Shown here one piece after another: positions 36,033 through 45,300 of a stretch of DNA of 64,000 nt. The first letter of the stretch is position 1. Every line of letters starts with the position of its first letter. Source of the DNA: Rhodospirillales bacterium (GTDB lineage: Bacteria; Pseudomonadota; Alphaproteobacteria; Rhodospirillales; Magnetospirillaceae). The notes beneath the pieces were generated by a model, which had not been told where the DNA came from, did no database searches, and saw only the letters and a list, made by a program, of their open reading frames with translations. The DNA lies in assembly GCA_019455065.1 (NCBI GenBank), contig JACFNC010000001.1, positions 248,001 through 312,000 on the forward strand, read 5' to 3'. A program made the position numbers and the translations under genes.

Positions 36033-36629
36033 CTATTTCGCCGGCGCCGCTACGAGGCGGTCCGATACGCCGGGCACGCCGCGGAACTGCTGGTGACAGG
36101 CGACGCAGCCGCTCATGACCTCGCCGAAATGCTGCGCGGCCGTGGCGAAGTCGCCTTTCTCGGCTGCCGCCGCCACTTTCAGGGCGCCGCCTTCGACGAC
36201 CATGTTGAACGTGGGAAGGGTGCTGATGTCCTGGGTGGTGATCTTGTCCCAGGGGAGGTAGGGGAGCATGCCTCCCTTCGGCAACCGGTGATTGGCGAGG
36301 CGACGTGCGGCGTCGGCCGCCATCTCACCGTTGTCGGTGGCGAGCGCTATGCTCACCGTCTGGAAGTCGGCCATGATTTCCTGCATGACCTGGCGCATCG
36401 TCGCCTGCGGGCTTCGCCGATCATGGGTTACCATGATGCTCATCAGCTGCATCCGGGTCTCCGGCGCAACCGCCATCATTTTCTTCTTCAGTTCTGGCGA
36501 GTACATGGCCGCCCATTCCGCCATCAGGGCCTGTGCGGCCTGCGGCTGGGCCTGCTGGGCCGCCGCCGGCACCGCGCAGGTGGTCGCAAGGACGGCGAGC
36601 GCCAAAAAATATCCCTTGTGCTTGAACAT
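36033..36629 (-). CDS. Exported cytochrome c'-like haem protein
   Basis: 198 residues. Signal peptide MFKHKGYFLALAVLATTCAV ends at PAAAQQ. A single CVACH haem-c motif lies near the C-terminus (SGCVACHQQFRGVPG) after predicted helices, the layout of cytochrome c' and cytochrome c-556-like proteins. A second CxxCH is absent. It is first of a probable three-gene unit with the FadL-type porin and DUF2892 protein. Palindromic and direct repeats sit just upstream of its start. Confidence 0.82.
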   Translation of the reverse strand: MFKHKGYFLALAVLATTCAVPAAAQQAQPQAAQALMAEWAAMYSPELKKKMMAVAPETRMQLMSIMVTHDRRSPQATMRQVMQEIMADFQTVSIALATDNGEMAADAARRLANHRLPKGGMLPYLPWDKITTQDISTLPTFNMVVEGGALKVAAAAEKGDFATAAQHFGEVMSGCVACHQQFRGVPGVSDRLVAAPAK

Positions 36630-36643
36630 TCGTCTCTCCCTCG

Positions 36644-36690
36644 GTGGCCTAGGCCACTTATGATCTATTGAGCATATGATCTAGCGATCA
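36644..36690. promoter_or_regulatory. Operator-like repeats upstream of the cytochrome c'-like gene
   Basis: A perfect 14-bp palindrome GTGGCCTAGGCCAC (36644-36657) starts 14 nt before the cytochrome gene. Next to it TATGATCTA occurs twice (36659-36667 and 36675-36683) with a 16-bp period. The dense, AT-rich repeats in a 160-bp gap suggest regulator binding sites; the regulator is unknown. Confidence 0.45.
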
Positions 36691-36791
36691 CGTACAGTAT
36701 ATAAGAGCCTGCGGATATGACAAGAGTGGCAAGTACCGCGGCTGGTGCGCCGTACGGGCCAGGGCGGGAGCGCGAAAAAGGGGTTTGGCGG

Positions 36792-37235
36792 CTAGGAGGA
36801 CGCGACGAGGGTGCGTTTGTTCGCGGCCTCGGCGATGATGGATACGACATGATCCGTCACCGCGTACTCATGAAGGCGGCGGGGGGGAATCCAGACCACG
36901 GAATCGGCATCGTCGCCGGGCCGCGCTTCGCCGGAACTCCATTCGGCCACAAAGTCGACGACCGTGTAATGGAACCGTATGTTCCCCTTCGCGTCACGGT
37001 CCATCAAATCAACCACTGCGACGACGTCGAGCAGACGGATTTCGATACCTGTCTCCTCGCGGACTTCGCGATGGATCGCCTCCGCGATCGTTTCTCCCAG
37101 CGCTTGCGCGCCGCCAGGGAGGGTCCAGCTACCAATCCGCGGCGGGCGGGCGCGGCGCACGAGGAGCACCTCATCTCCTTTCCACACGACGGCGCCGACG
37201 CCGACAATGGGGCGCGACGGATAGCTGCGGGACAT
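36792..37235 (-). CDS. NUDIX hydrolase
   Basis: 147 residues. The NUDIX box is complete: GGAQALGETIAEAIHREVR then EETGIEI (G-x5-E-x7-REVREETGI). The family hydrolyses nucleoside diphosphates linked to another moiety; the substrate is not evident. A start MSRSYPSRPIVGVGAVV fits. It lies 30 nt after the ICMT-like methyltransferase gene on the same strand and closes the polyketide group, whether or not it takes part in that pathway. Confidence 0.88.
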   Translation of the reverse strand: MSRSYPSRPIVGVGAVVWKGDEVLLVRRARPPRIGSWTLPGGAQALGETIAEAIHREVREETGIEIRLLDVVAVVDLMDRDAKGNIRFHYTVVDFVAEWSSGEARPGDDADSVVWIPPRRLHEYAVTDHVVSIIAEAANKRTLVASS

Positions 37236-37265
37236 CGCTTCGCCTTCGATCGGGAAGACCGAACC

Positions 37266-37793
37266 TTAGCATTTTCCGGCCCTGCTGCGCGAGACATCCT
37301 CCTCGCGGTTGCGCAACGCGGTCTCCTCGACTCGAATCCGGTGGGTGAGGAGCAACGCGTTCAAACAGGAGAACGCCAACGCCACCTCCCAGGCTCCGAA
37401 GGCAAGGGGCAGGCAAGCGATTTCCGCAGTTACGACGAGATAGTTCGGATGCCGAAAGAAGCGGTACGGTCCGCCGCGAACCAGGGGGGCGCCGGGCAAG
37501 GTGATGACGCGGGTCGTCCAGAACGGGCCGAGCGCGGCGAGCACCCACAAGCGGCACGCCTGGAGGAGCAGGAACAGCGCCAGCAGGCCCCAGAGCGGAG
37601 GGGCATCGGCGGGTACGAATGCCAGCATTGCCAGCAGCCAGCCGGCATGAAGCGCCACGAACAAAGGGTAATGTCTCCGGCCGACCTCATGGGCCCCGCT
37701 GGCGAGGAGGCGGACCGTGTTGCGGCGGGCGAGGAGCAATTCCGCGACCCGCTGGGCGGCGACCAGGCCGAGGATAAGATGCAGGATGCTCAC
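37266..37793 (-). CDS. ICMT-like integral membrane methyltransferase
   Basis: 175 residues with about four to five hydrophobic helices. The isoprenylcysteine carboxyl methyltransferase/PEMT-type catalytic region is GGPYRFFRHPNYLVVTAEI and the C-terminal VEETALRNR. The GTG start (37793) overlaps the polyketide synthase stop as GTGA. In type III PKS loci of other bacteria, ICMT-like enzymes O-methylate alkylresorcinols or alkylpyrones, so the same role is inferred. The frame is open far upstream inside the PKS gene, but that is shadow coding. Confidence 0.82.
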   Translation of the reverse strand: MSILHLILGLVAAQRVAELLLARRNTVRLLASGAHEVGRRHYPLFVALHAGWLLAMLAFVPADAPPLWGLLALFLLLQACRLWVLAALGPFWTTRVITLPGAPLVRGGPYRFFRHPNYLVVTAEIACLPLAFGAWEVALAFSCLNALLLTHRIRVEETALRNREEDVSRSRAGKC

Positions 37794-38833
37794 CCCATGT
37801 CGAGCATCAAGAAACCTGCGGTGAATCCTGGGCCAAGACCGGTCATCAGCTGGCGCCCGCGACGCCGCTCGCGCATGGCCTCCCGCAGCACGAAGAGGAC
37901 GGTGGCCGCGGACATGTTGCCGAAATCGCGGAGAACGGCTCGCTCTGCCGCGAGGGTTTCGGGGGCGAGACCCAACGCCTCTTCCAGGGCGGCGATCACC
38001 TTGGTGCCCCCGGGATGGCAGATAAAGCCGTCGACGCCGCCGATGCCCAAGCCCGATTTGGCCAGAAATCCGTCGACGGCGGACCGAAACCGGGACTGGA
38101 CGATGCGCGGTATGTCGCTCGAGAACAGCACCCCGAAACCATCGTCCTCGATCCGCCAACCCATCACGTCCAGCGAGTTGCGCCATGTATGCTCGCCCCA
38201 GGTGGTGAGGCGAGGACCGTCGCCGCTGCCCAGCAGGGCGCCTGCTGCGCCGTCACCGAACAGGGCGGTGGCGATGATGTTGGCCTTTGACAGGTCATTG
38301 ATCCGGAAGGTCAAACCGCACAACTCGACCACGAGGAAGAGCACGCGCTGGCCCGGATGGGCGCGGGCCATTGCCGCAGCCCTGGCCAGCCCGAGCACCC
38401 CGCCGGCACAACCGAGCCCGAAAACTGGAAGTCGCATGACGTCGCGGCGCAAACCCATTCGTTCCATCAGCAGGGCGTCGAGGCTTGGCGTGGCGATTCC
38501 CGTGGTCGACGCGACCACCAGCGCGTCCACGTCGTCCGTCGATAAGCCTGCTGTTTCAAGGCATTCCGAGGCGACCTGCTCAAGCAGGTCGAGCGCATGC
38601 GAGACGTAAAGCCGGGTCCGCTCCCTCCATCCGGAAGGTTTCAGGTACCACTCGATGGGGACGCAGGAGTAGCGCGCATCGATCCCGGCGTTTGCGTAGG
38701 CGGGAAAGAGATGGAGGAGGTCTTGTGCCCGGCTTGTGAAAAGGGCCAGCGCCCTGGCCTCGACCTCTTGCCGTCGTAGCGGGATCGGCGGGACGGCGGT
38801 AGCCGTCGCGATGACGCGTGGATCGGTTGACAT
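37790..38833 (-). CDS. Type III polyketide synthase (chalcone synthase-like)
   Basis: 347 residues, normal length. Thiolase fold with catalytic triad Cys142 (VFGLGCAGGVLG), His273 (GFICHPGG) and Asn306 (LRDFGNMSAAT), plus GPGFTAGFLMLDM at the C-terminus. Bacterial enzymes of this branch extend fatty acyl-CoA or acyl-ACP with malonyl units to make alkylresorcinols or alkylpyrones. The ATG at 38833 (MSTDPRVIAT) is preferred to an upstream in-frame start at 38914. First gene of PKS-ICMT-NUDIX. Confidence 0.92.
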   Translation of the reverse strand: MSTDPRVIATATAVPPIPLRRQEVEARALALFTSRAQDLLHLFPAYANAGIDARYSCVPIEWYLKPSGWRERTRLYVSHALDLLEQVASECLETAGLSTDDVDALVVASTTGIATPSLDALLMERMGLRRDVMRLPVFGLGCAGGVLGLARAAAMARAHPGQRVLFLVVELCGLTFRINDLSKANIIATALFGDGAAGALLGSGDGPRLTTWGEHTWRNSLDVMGWRIEDDGFGVLFSSDIPRIVQSRFRSAVDGFLAKSGLGIGGVDGFICHPGGTKVIAALEEALGLAPETLAAERAVLRDFGNMSAATVLFVLREAMRERRRGRQLMTGLGPGFTAGFLMLDMG

Positions 38834-39246
38834 TTCGTCGTCTCGCGAACCATGAAGTTTCACGCTCAGCAGGTGGGGCTGGCAGCCGGCCGCCGGGAGG
38901 GCGTATGCCCGCAAGGTTCGCGACGGCGCGGATGGAGAGCAGGGAGGTCCTCATCCGTTGCGTTTTGGCCGTTTCGTCTCCTTCATGGCTATCCCGAAGG
39001 CCATTTGATCTGGCAACAGGGTTGATAGGGCCAAATCCGAGTCGTTCGTGCTTGCGAGGGTAACAGCGCGTTGGGGGCGCACCGCGCGCACGATGAAGCC
39101 GATCTGGACAGACGCGTGGCGGTGCCTATGCTGGTGCTCCGGCGGCTCCAGGCGTGGGTGCAGGCGGGCGGCCACTTCGCCCGTCACGAAGGGCCCTTAC
39201 AGACTTAAGCGGCTATGTTCACTTTGTTATCGAGTAGGGAGTCCAG
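38834..39246. other. 413-bp divergent intergenic region without a convincing gene
   Basis: It lies between the divergent type III PKS and DUF502 genes. Short frames on both strands encode Arg/Gly-rich peptides with no family features or ribosome sites. The last ~60 bases before DUF502 turn AT-richer (CAGACTTAAG to TTGTTATC) and end in GGGAG 6 nt before its ATG, so the DUF502 promoter is probably there. No structured RNA was recognised. Confidence 0.5.
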
Positions 39247-39975
39247 ATGAGTGACCAGAGGTTGCCGACGCCGGCCGAGGAGCGGGCTGAGGGTGGCGGC
39301 GAAGGACCCAAACGGTTGAGCTTGATCGCGCGGCTGCGCGCCTATTTCTTCGCCGGCATCCTGGTCACCGCCCCGATCAGCATCACCTTCTACCTGGCGT
39401 GGCAGTTCATCGACTTCGTCGACCGGCAGGTGACGCCGCTGATCCCGGCGCGCTACAACCCGGAACAGTGGGGTGTGCCGGGTGTCGGCCTTCTTATCGT
39501 AGTCCTCGCCCTGACGCTGATCGGGATGGCGACAGCCGGCTTCGTTGGTCGCCTGTTCATTCGCGTCAGCGAGAGTTTGCTGGCGCGAATGCCGGTCATC
39601 CGCAGCGTCTATAGCGCCGTCAAGCAGGTTTTCGAGACGGTTTTGGCACAGCAGTCGAGCGCCTTTCGCGAGGTCGTGCTGATCGAGTATCCGCGGCGCG
39701 GAATATGGTGCCTCGCGTTCATCACCGGCGTAACGACGGGAGAGGTTCAGGAGAAAACGGCCGAGGAGGTCGTGAACGTGTTCGTTCCCACGACGCCCAA
39801 TCCGACCTCGGGTTTTCTGCTTTTCGTGCCGAAGCGTGAAATCCACATTCTGAAGATGACGGTCGAGGAGGGGATCAAAATGGTCGTGTCGGGCGGGATC
39901 ATCACGCCGCCGACGCCCGAGGAGAGCCTGACCACCGGGCCGGAAGAGAACGTCAGCCGGAGCGTAGCGTCCTGA
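39247..39975 (+). CDS. DUF502 family membrane protein
   Basis: 242 residues. Two hydrophobic segments (AYFFAGILVTAPISITFYLA and GVGLLIVVLALTLIGMATAG) and the DUF502 signatures MPVIRSVYSAVKQVFETVL and NVFVPTTPNPTSGFLLFVP are present. The family is common in Alphaproteobacteria and cyanobacteria, and its role is not established. The C-terminus overlaps the convergent recG gene by 23 nt. Confidence 0.9.
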   Translation: MSDQRLPTPAEERAEGGGEGPKRLSLIARLRAYFFAGILVTAPISITFYLAWQFIDFVDRQVTPLIPARYNPEQWGVPGVGLLIVVLALTLIGMATAGFVGRLFIRVSESLLARMPVIRSVYSAVKQVFETVLAQQSSAFREVVLIEYPRRGIWCLAFITGVTTGEVQEKTAEEVVNVFVPTTPNPTSGFLLFVPKREIHILKMTVEEGIKMVVSGGIITPPTPEESLTTGPEENVSRSVAS

Positions 39976-42034
39976 CCCCCGAATCCCTTTCGAAGAGATA
40001 GAGAAGAGTCCGCAATGCCTGTCCGCGCGGCGAGCGGAGATCGGGGTCGTTGGCCAAGATCAGTTTCGAATCGTCGCGCGCCATCGCCAGCAGATCCGCA
40101 TGAGATGCGAGGTCGGCCAATCGAAAACGCGGCAGACCGCTTTGGCGGGTCCCGAGGAGTTCGCCCGTGCCGCGCAGGCGGAGGTCCTCCTCGGCTATGC
40201 GAAACCCGTCGTCCGTTTCCCGCAGAATGTTCAATCGTGCTCGCGCGGTTCCGGTCAGCGGCGTTCCGTAGAGCAGTAGGCAGGTTGATAGGCGTCCGCC
40301 GCGGCCGATGCGCCCGCGGAGTTGATGCAGTTGGGCAAGCCCGAAGCGTTCCGCCTGTTCGACCACCATGACGCTCGCCTCGGGCACGTCGACGCCGACC
40401 TCGATGACTGTCGTCGCCACCAGAATGTCGGCGTTGCCTCGCGCGAAGGCGTCCATGGACGCGTCCTTGTCGGCGGCCTTCATCCTTCCGTGAACCAGGG
40501 CGACCCGGCCGGGGAACAACATGGACAGGTGAGCGTGGCGTTCCGTCGCGGCCGCCAGATCGGAAGCCTCGCTCTCCTCGACCAGGGGGCACACCCAATA
40601 GGCTCTCGCGCCGGTTCCGATGGCTCTCTGCAAGCTGGAAACCACCTCGTCGAGCCGGGACAACGGCAACACTCGAGTGGCGATCGACCCGCGCCCCGGC
40701 GGTTTCTCGTCCAGGCGCGAGATTTCCATGTCGCCGTAGGCGGTGAGGGCGAGCGTGCGGGGGATGGGCGTCGCCGTCATGACGAGCATGTCGACTGCCC
40801 GTCCCTTGGCTGCCAGTTCCAGCCTCTGATGGACCCCGAAGCGGTGCTGCTCGTCGACGACGGCAAGGCCGAGGTCGCGAAATCCCACCTGATCCTGGAA
40901 CAGCGCGTGCGTCCCCACCAGAATGTCGATCTCGCCCCCCGCGAGTTGATCGAGGACCGCCTGTCGCGTCCGGCCCTTGTCGCGGCCGGTGAGCAGCGCC
41001 ACCCGCACGCCCGCCGCGGCCGCAAGGGGCTCGAGATTTGACATATGCTGACGCGCCAGGATTTCGGTCGGCGCCATCAGGGCGGTCTGGGTGCCGGCTT
41101 CCACCGCGGCGAGCATCGCAAGCAGCGCGACCACCGTCTTTCCGCTGCCGACGTCGCCCTGCAATAGGCGCAGCATGCGCTGCGGCGACGCCATATCCGC
41201 ATCGATTTCCGCCAGCACGCGCCGCTGGGCGCCCGTAAGGGAATAAGGCAATACGTCCAGTACCTTGCGACGCAAAGTTTCGGTTCCGATGATGCTTCGC
41301 CCGGCCATTCGCCGCAGGTTGGCGCGCACCAGGCCCAGGGCGAGCTGGTTGGCGAGCAGTTCGTCGTAGGCGAGGCGTTGCCGGGCCGAAGCCATTGGGT
41401 TGAGATCGGGCTCGGCGGTTGGCTTGTGGACGCGGACAAGAGCCTCGTGCCAAGTGGGCCATCCAGCTCTCGATATGACCGTGGGGTCGACCCATTCGGC
41501 GAGTTGCGGCGCCCTCTCGATTGCGGCCGCAATGGTCCGCTCGACCACCCGCGCGGAGAGACCGGCAGTCAGGGAATAGACCGGCTCGACGGTCAGGACG
41601 GATTCGATCTCATGCGGAGCCGCGATGCGGTCCGGATGCGTGATCTGAACCTCGTTATTGAAGTGCTCGACGGTGCCGCTGATCACCCGCCGTTCACCAA
41701 CCGGCAGGGCGCGCAGTAGCCAGTCGGGGCGGGGATGGAAGAATACGAGGTGGAGAAACCCGGTCTCGTCGCGACAGCGCACACGGTAGGGGCGCCGCCG
41801 CGAATTGGACGGGAAATGGGCGTCGATCGTCACCACCAGCGTCGCCACCTTTCCTGCCGGCGCCGCGGCAGCGGTGGTCAGGTGGCGGCGGTCGATGACG
41901 CCATGCGGCAGATGCCACAACAGATCGACGACGTTGGGTCCCGCCAGCTTGGCAAGCGGCTGGGCCAGCCGCGGCCCAATTCCCGGCATCGTTGTGATCG
42001 GGGCGAAAAGAGGATAAAGGCACTGGGGACGCAT
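39953..42034 (-). CDS. recG: ATP-dependent DNA helicase RecG
   Basis: 693 residues. N-terminal wedge/OB domain (VVDLLWHLPHGVIDRR), then helicase motif I GDVGSGKTVVALLAML, motif II VVDEQHRFGVHQR, motif III MTATPIPRTLAL, and the C-terminal block QLRGRIGRGGRLSTCLLLYG. RecG remodels stalled forks and branched DNA. Its start lies only 15 nt from the divergent sdhE start, so the promoters must overlap the coding ends. Confidence 0.97.
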   Translation of the reverse strand: MRPQCLYPLFAPITTMPGIGPRLAQPLAKLAGPNVVDLLWHLPHGVIDRRHLTTAAAAPAGKVATLVVTIDAHFPSNSRRRPYRVRCRDETGFLHLVFFHPRPDWLLRALPVGERRVISGTVEHFNNEVQITHPDRIAAPHEIESVLTVEPVYSLTAGLSARVVERTIAAAIERAPQLAEWVDPTVISRAGWPTWHEALVRVHKPTAEPDLNPMASARQRLAYDELLANQLALGLVRANLRRMAGRSIIGTETLRRKVLDVLPYSLTGAQRRVLAEIDADMASPQRMLRLLQGDVGSGKTVVALLAMLAAVEAGTQTALMAPTEILARQHMSNLEPLAAAAGVRVALLTGRDKGRTRQAVLDQLAGGEIDILVGTHALFQDQVGFRDLGLAVVDEQHRFGVHQRLELAAKGRAVDMLVMTATPIPRTLALTAYGDMEISRLDEKPPGRGSIATRVLPLSRLDEVVSSLQRAIGTGARAYWVCPLVEESEASDLAAATERHAHLSMLFPGRVALVHGRMKAADKDASMDAFARGNADILVATTVIEVGVDVPEASVMVVEQAERFGLAQLHQLRGRIGRGGRLSTCLLLYGTPLTGTARARLNILRETDDGFRIAEEDLRLRGTGELLGTRQSGLPRFRLADLASHADLLAMARDDSKLILANDPDLRSPRGQALRTLLYLFERDSGVRTLRSG

Positions 42035-42049
42035 GCGAAGCGTAAACCC

Positions 42050-42379
42050 ATGGCTGACAGCACGACGGCAAAGCTCTATATCCTAAGGCACCCGGACATC
42101 GAAGCAATGCCCGAACGAATGACCCCCTTGATCAAGAGACTCAGATACCGCGCCCATCACATGGGCACGCAAGAGAACGACCTGCTTTTCGGCGCTTTCG
42201 CCGATCGCCATCTTGGCGATTTCGACGAGGCGCAAATTGCGCGCTTTCAAGCCCTGCTCGAAGAGAACGACCCCAATCTGTTCGACTGGGTGACGGGACG
42301 GAAACCCGTTCCGGCCCGTCACGACCATGATGTCTTGCAGCTTCTCAGATCCTTCCGGCTGGTCGGCGAAACGAGTTGA
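42050..42379 (+). CDS. sdhE: SdhE, succinate dehydrogenase flavinylation factor
   Basis: 109 residues of the SdhE/SDHAF2 (DUF339) family, which promotes covalent FAD attachment to SdhA. The core is IKRLRYRAHHMGTQENDLLFGAF then EENDPNLFDWVTG. The family RGxxE motif appears as Met38-Gly39-Thr-Gln-Glu42: Gly and Glu are kept while Arg is replaced by Met. The ATG at 42050 gives a ~20-residue extension before the core; an internal ATG at MPERMT is possible. The stop overlaps the mfd TTG start by 4 nt. Confidence 0.85.
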   Translation: MADSTTAKLYILRHPDIEAMPERMTPLIKRLRYRAHHMGTQENDLLFGAFADRHLGDFDEAQIARFQALLEENDPNLFDWVTGRKPVPARHDHDVLQLLRSFRLVGETS

Positions 42380-45300
42380 AATCGCTTGAATTCCTGGCCA
42401 CGGCCGCGGGCCGGACGTCGATTGCGGGCGTTCCCGAGGGCCACGACGCGCTTCTCCTCGCCGAACTGGCGTCGGGGCCGGCGGCGCCGTGCATCCTGCA
42501 TGTCGCGCGCGACGACGCTCGATTGGCGCGTCTGGCTGAGACGCTGGCGTTCTTTGCGCCCGCGGCGGAGGTTCTCCAGTTTCCCGCGTGGGACACCGTT
42601 CCCTACGACCGCGTGTCGCCCCACGTCGAGATCGCGGCGCGCCGCATCGACACTCTGACGCGCCTGGCAACGCGGACCGGCGACGGGCCGGTGCTCATTG
42701 TGCTGACGACGGTCGCCGCCGTGCTTCAGCGTCTCCCCGGTCGTGAGGTGTTCGAAGCAGCGGTGTTCGCCGGCCGGGTTGGCGGCCGGCTTTCGATGGA
42801 CGATCTGCTGCGGTTTCTGGCGCGCAACGGTTACGGGCGGTCCGACACGGTGATGGAGCCCGGCGAGTACGCTTTGCGCGGCGGCATCGTGGATATCTTT
42901 CCGCCCGGAACCGAGGAGCCTTTGCGGCTCGATTTGTTCGGAGACGAGATCGAGGGTATCCGGAGCTTCGATCCCATGACCCAGCGCTCGACCGGCCACC
43001 GGGAGGATTTCGCGCTCAAGCCGGTTAGCGAGGTAATTCTGGACGAGGAAGCGATCGCCCGCTTCCGCAGCTCCTACCGCGAACTGTTCGGCGCGATCAA
43101 CGGCGAGGACCCGCTATACGAGGCCATCTCCGCCGGGCGCAGGTTTCCCGGAATGGAAAACTGGCTGCCGCTGTTCTACGAGGGACTCGACACACTGTTC
43201 GCCTATATCCCCGACGGCGCGATTGTCACCCTCGATCATCAGGCCGAGGAGGCGCGCGAGGCCCGCTTCGGCCTCATCGAGGAATACTACGAGGCTCGCA
43301 AGTCGATCTCGGGCGCCAGGATCGCGGATGCCGGCGCCGTATACCACCCGGTGCCGCCCGAACGACTTTACCTCGACCGGGCGGAATGGGACCGGCTGCT
43401 GGCGACCTGTCCGGTGCTGGTCTTCTCGCCCTTTTCCGCTCCCGAGAACGCCTTGCGGGTGGTCGAGGCCCATGGCCGCACGGGGCGCGATTTTGCCGAC
43501 GTAAGGTCGCTTCCAGGCATCAACGTGTTCGATGCGCTGCGGGAGCATGTCGTCGCCCAGCGAGAGGCGGGGCGACGGGTCGTGGTCGCCGCCATGTCCG
43601 AGGGTTCGAGAGAACGCCTCGCGGGGGTTATGCGCGATCATTCCATCGGGCCGCTGGTAAAGGCGGATGGCTGGAACGAGGTCCAGGCGTTGCCCGGCGA
43701 GGCGGTTGCGCTGGTCACCCTTGGCATCGAGCGCGGCTTCGATACCCCCTCGCTATCGCTCGTCACCGAACAGGACATTCTCGGCGATCGGCTTGTCCGG
43801 CCGCCGCGCAAGCGGCGCAAGGCCGAGCATTTCCTGTCCGAAACCTCGGACTTGTCGGAGGGCGACCTGGTCGTGCACGTCGAGCACGGCATCGGGCGCT
43901 ACGAGGGCTTGGTGACGGTGGAGGTGGCGGGAGCGCCGCATGACTGCCTGCGGGTGATTTACGAGGGCGGCGACAAGCTCTTCGTTCCCGTCGAGAACAT
44001 CGAGGTTCTGACCCGCTACGGGTCGGAGGATGCGGGCGTGCAGCTCGACCGGCTAGGCGGCGTGGCCTGGCAGGCGCGCAAGGCCAAGCTCAAGCAGCGC
44101 ATCCGCGACATGGCCGCCCAGCTCATACAGGTTGCCGCACAGCGGCATTTGAAGGCAGCAGACGCGTTGGCGGCGCCGGAGGGGCTTTACGACGAGTTTT
44201 GCGCCCGCTTTCCCTATGCGGAGACTGACGACCAGCTGCGCGCCATTGCTGACACGCTTGACGACATGACGTCCGGCCGGCCGATGGACCGCCTGATCTG
44301 TGGCGACGTAGGTTTCGGCAAGACGGAAGTCGCTCTGCGCGCCGGCTTTGTCGCCGCGATGAGCGGGACACAGGTGGCCGTCGTCGTGCCGACCACCCTG
44401 CTGGCCCGCCAGCATTTCAAGACGTTCAAGGAGCGCTTTGCGGGACTTCCGGTCCGCATCGAACAGCTCTCGCGCCTGGTCTCGGCGAAGCAGACGGCGG
44501 CCGTGAAGAAGGGCCTGGCCGACGGAACGGTGGATATCGTCATCGGCACGCATGCGTTGCTTGCGAAATCCATCTCCATCCGCCATCTCGGCCTGCTGAT
44601 CGTCGACGAGGAGCAACATTTCGGCGTCGCCCACAAGGAACGCCTGAAGCAGCTCAAGGCCGACGTGCATGTGCTCACGCTCACCGCCACGCCCATCCCG
44701 CGCACCCTACAGCTCGCGCTGACGGGGGTGCGAGAGATGAGCGTCATCGCCACCCCGCCCGTCGATCGACTGGCGGTCCGCACCTTCGTTCTTCCCTATG
44801 ACGGCGTTGTGGTGCGCGAAGCGATTCTGCGCGAGCGTTACCGCGGCGGCCAGAGCTTTTACGTATGCCCCCGGCTGGCGGATATCGACCGCGTCGCCGA
44901 GCGCGTGCGGAAACTCATCCCGGAGGTCAAGCTCGCCGTGGCCCATGGCCGAATGGCCCCTGGCGACCTGGAGGAGGTGATGACCGCCTTCAGCGATGGC
45001 GCCTACGACGTGCTGCTTTCGACCAACATCATCGAATCCGGTCTGGACATGCCATCCGTGAACACGATCGTCATCCACAGGGCGGACATGTTCGGGCTTG
45101 GACAGCTTTACCAGCTGCGCGGGCGTGTCGGTCGCAGCAAGGCGAGGGGGTACGCCTATTTGACGGTGCCGCCCGACCGGGTCCTGACCAAATCGGCCGA
45201 GAAAAGGCTCCAGGTCATGCAAACCCTCGACAGTCTGGGCGCCGGATTCAGTCTCGCCAGCCATGATCTCGACATCCGCGGGGCGGGGAATCTCCTGGGT

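Noticed and set aside
36665-36850. 61-codon minus-strand frame with a hydrophobic C-terminal stretch
   Set aside because: It overlaps the end of the NUDIX gene by 59 nt, its first half is Pro/Ser/Arg filler and no ribosome site precedes it.
37794-38186. N-terminal extension of the ICMT-like methyltransferase into the PKS gene
   Set aside because: The extension is antisense-like filler from another frame of the PKS gene; the GTGA overlap start gives a normal family length.
36717-38609. 630-codon plus-strand frame opposite the NUDIX, ICMT-like and PKS genes
   Set aside because: It runs antisense through three recognised genes with complete catalytic motifs, and its product is Arg/Pro/Ser-rich with no domains.
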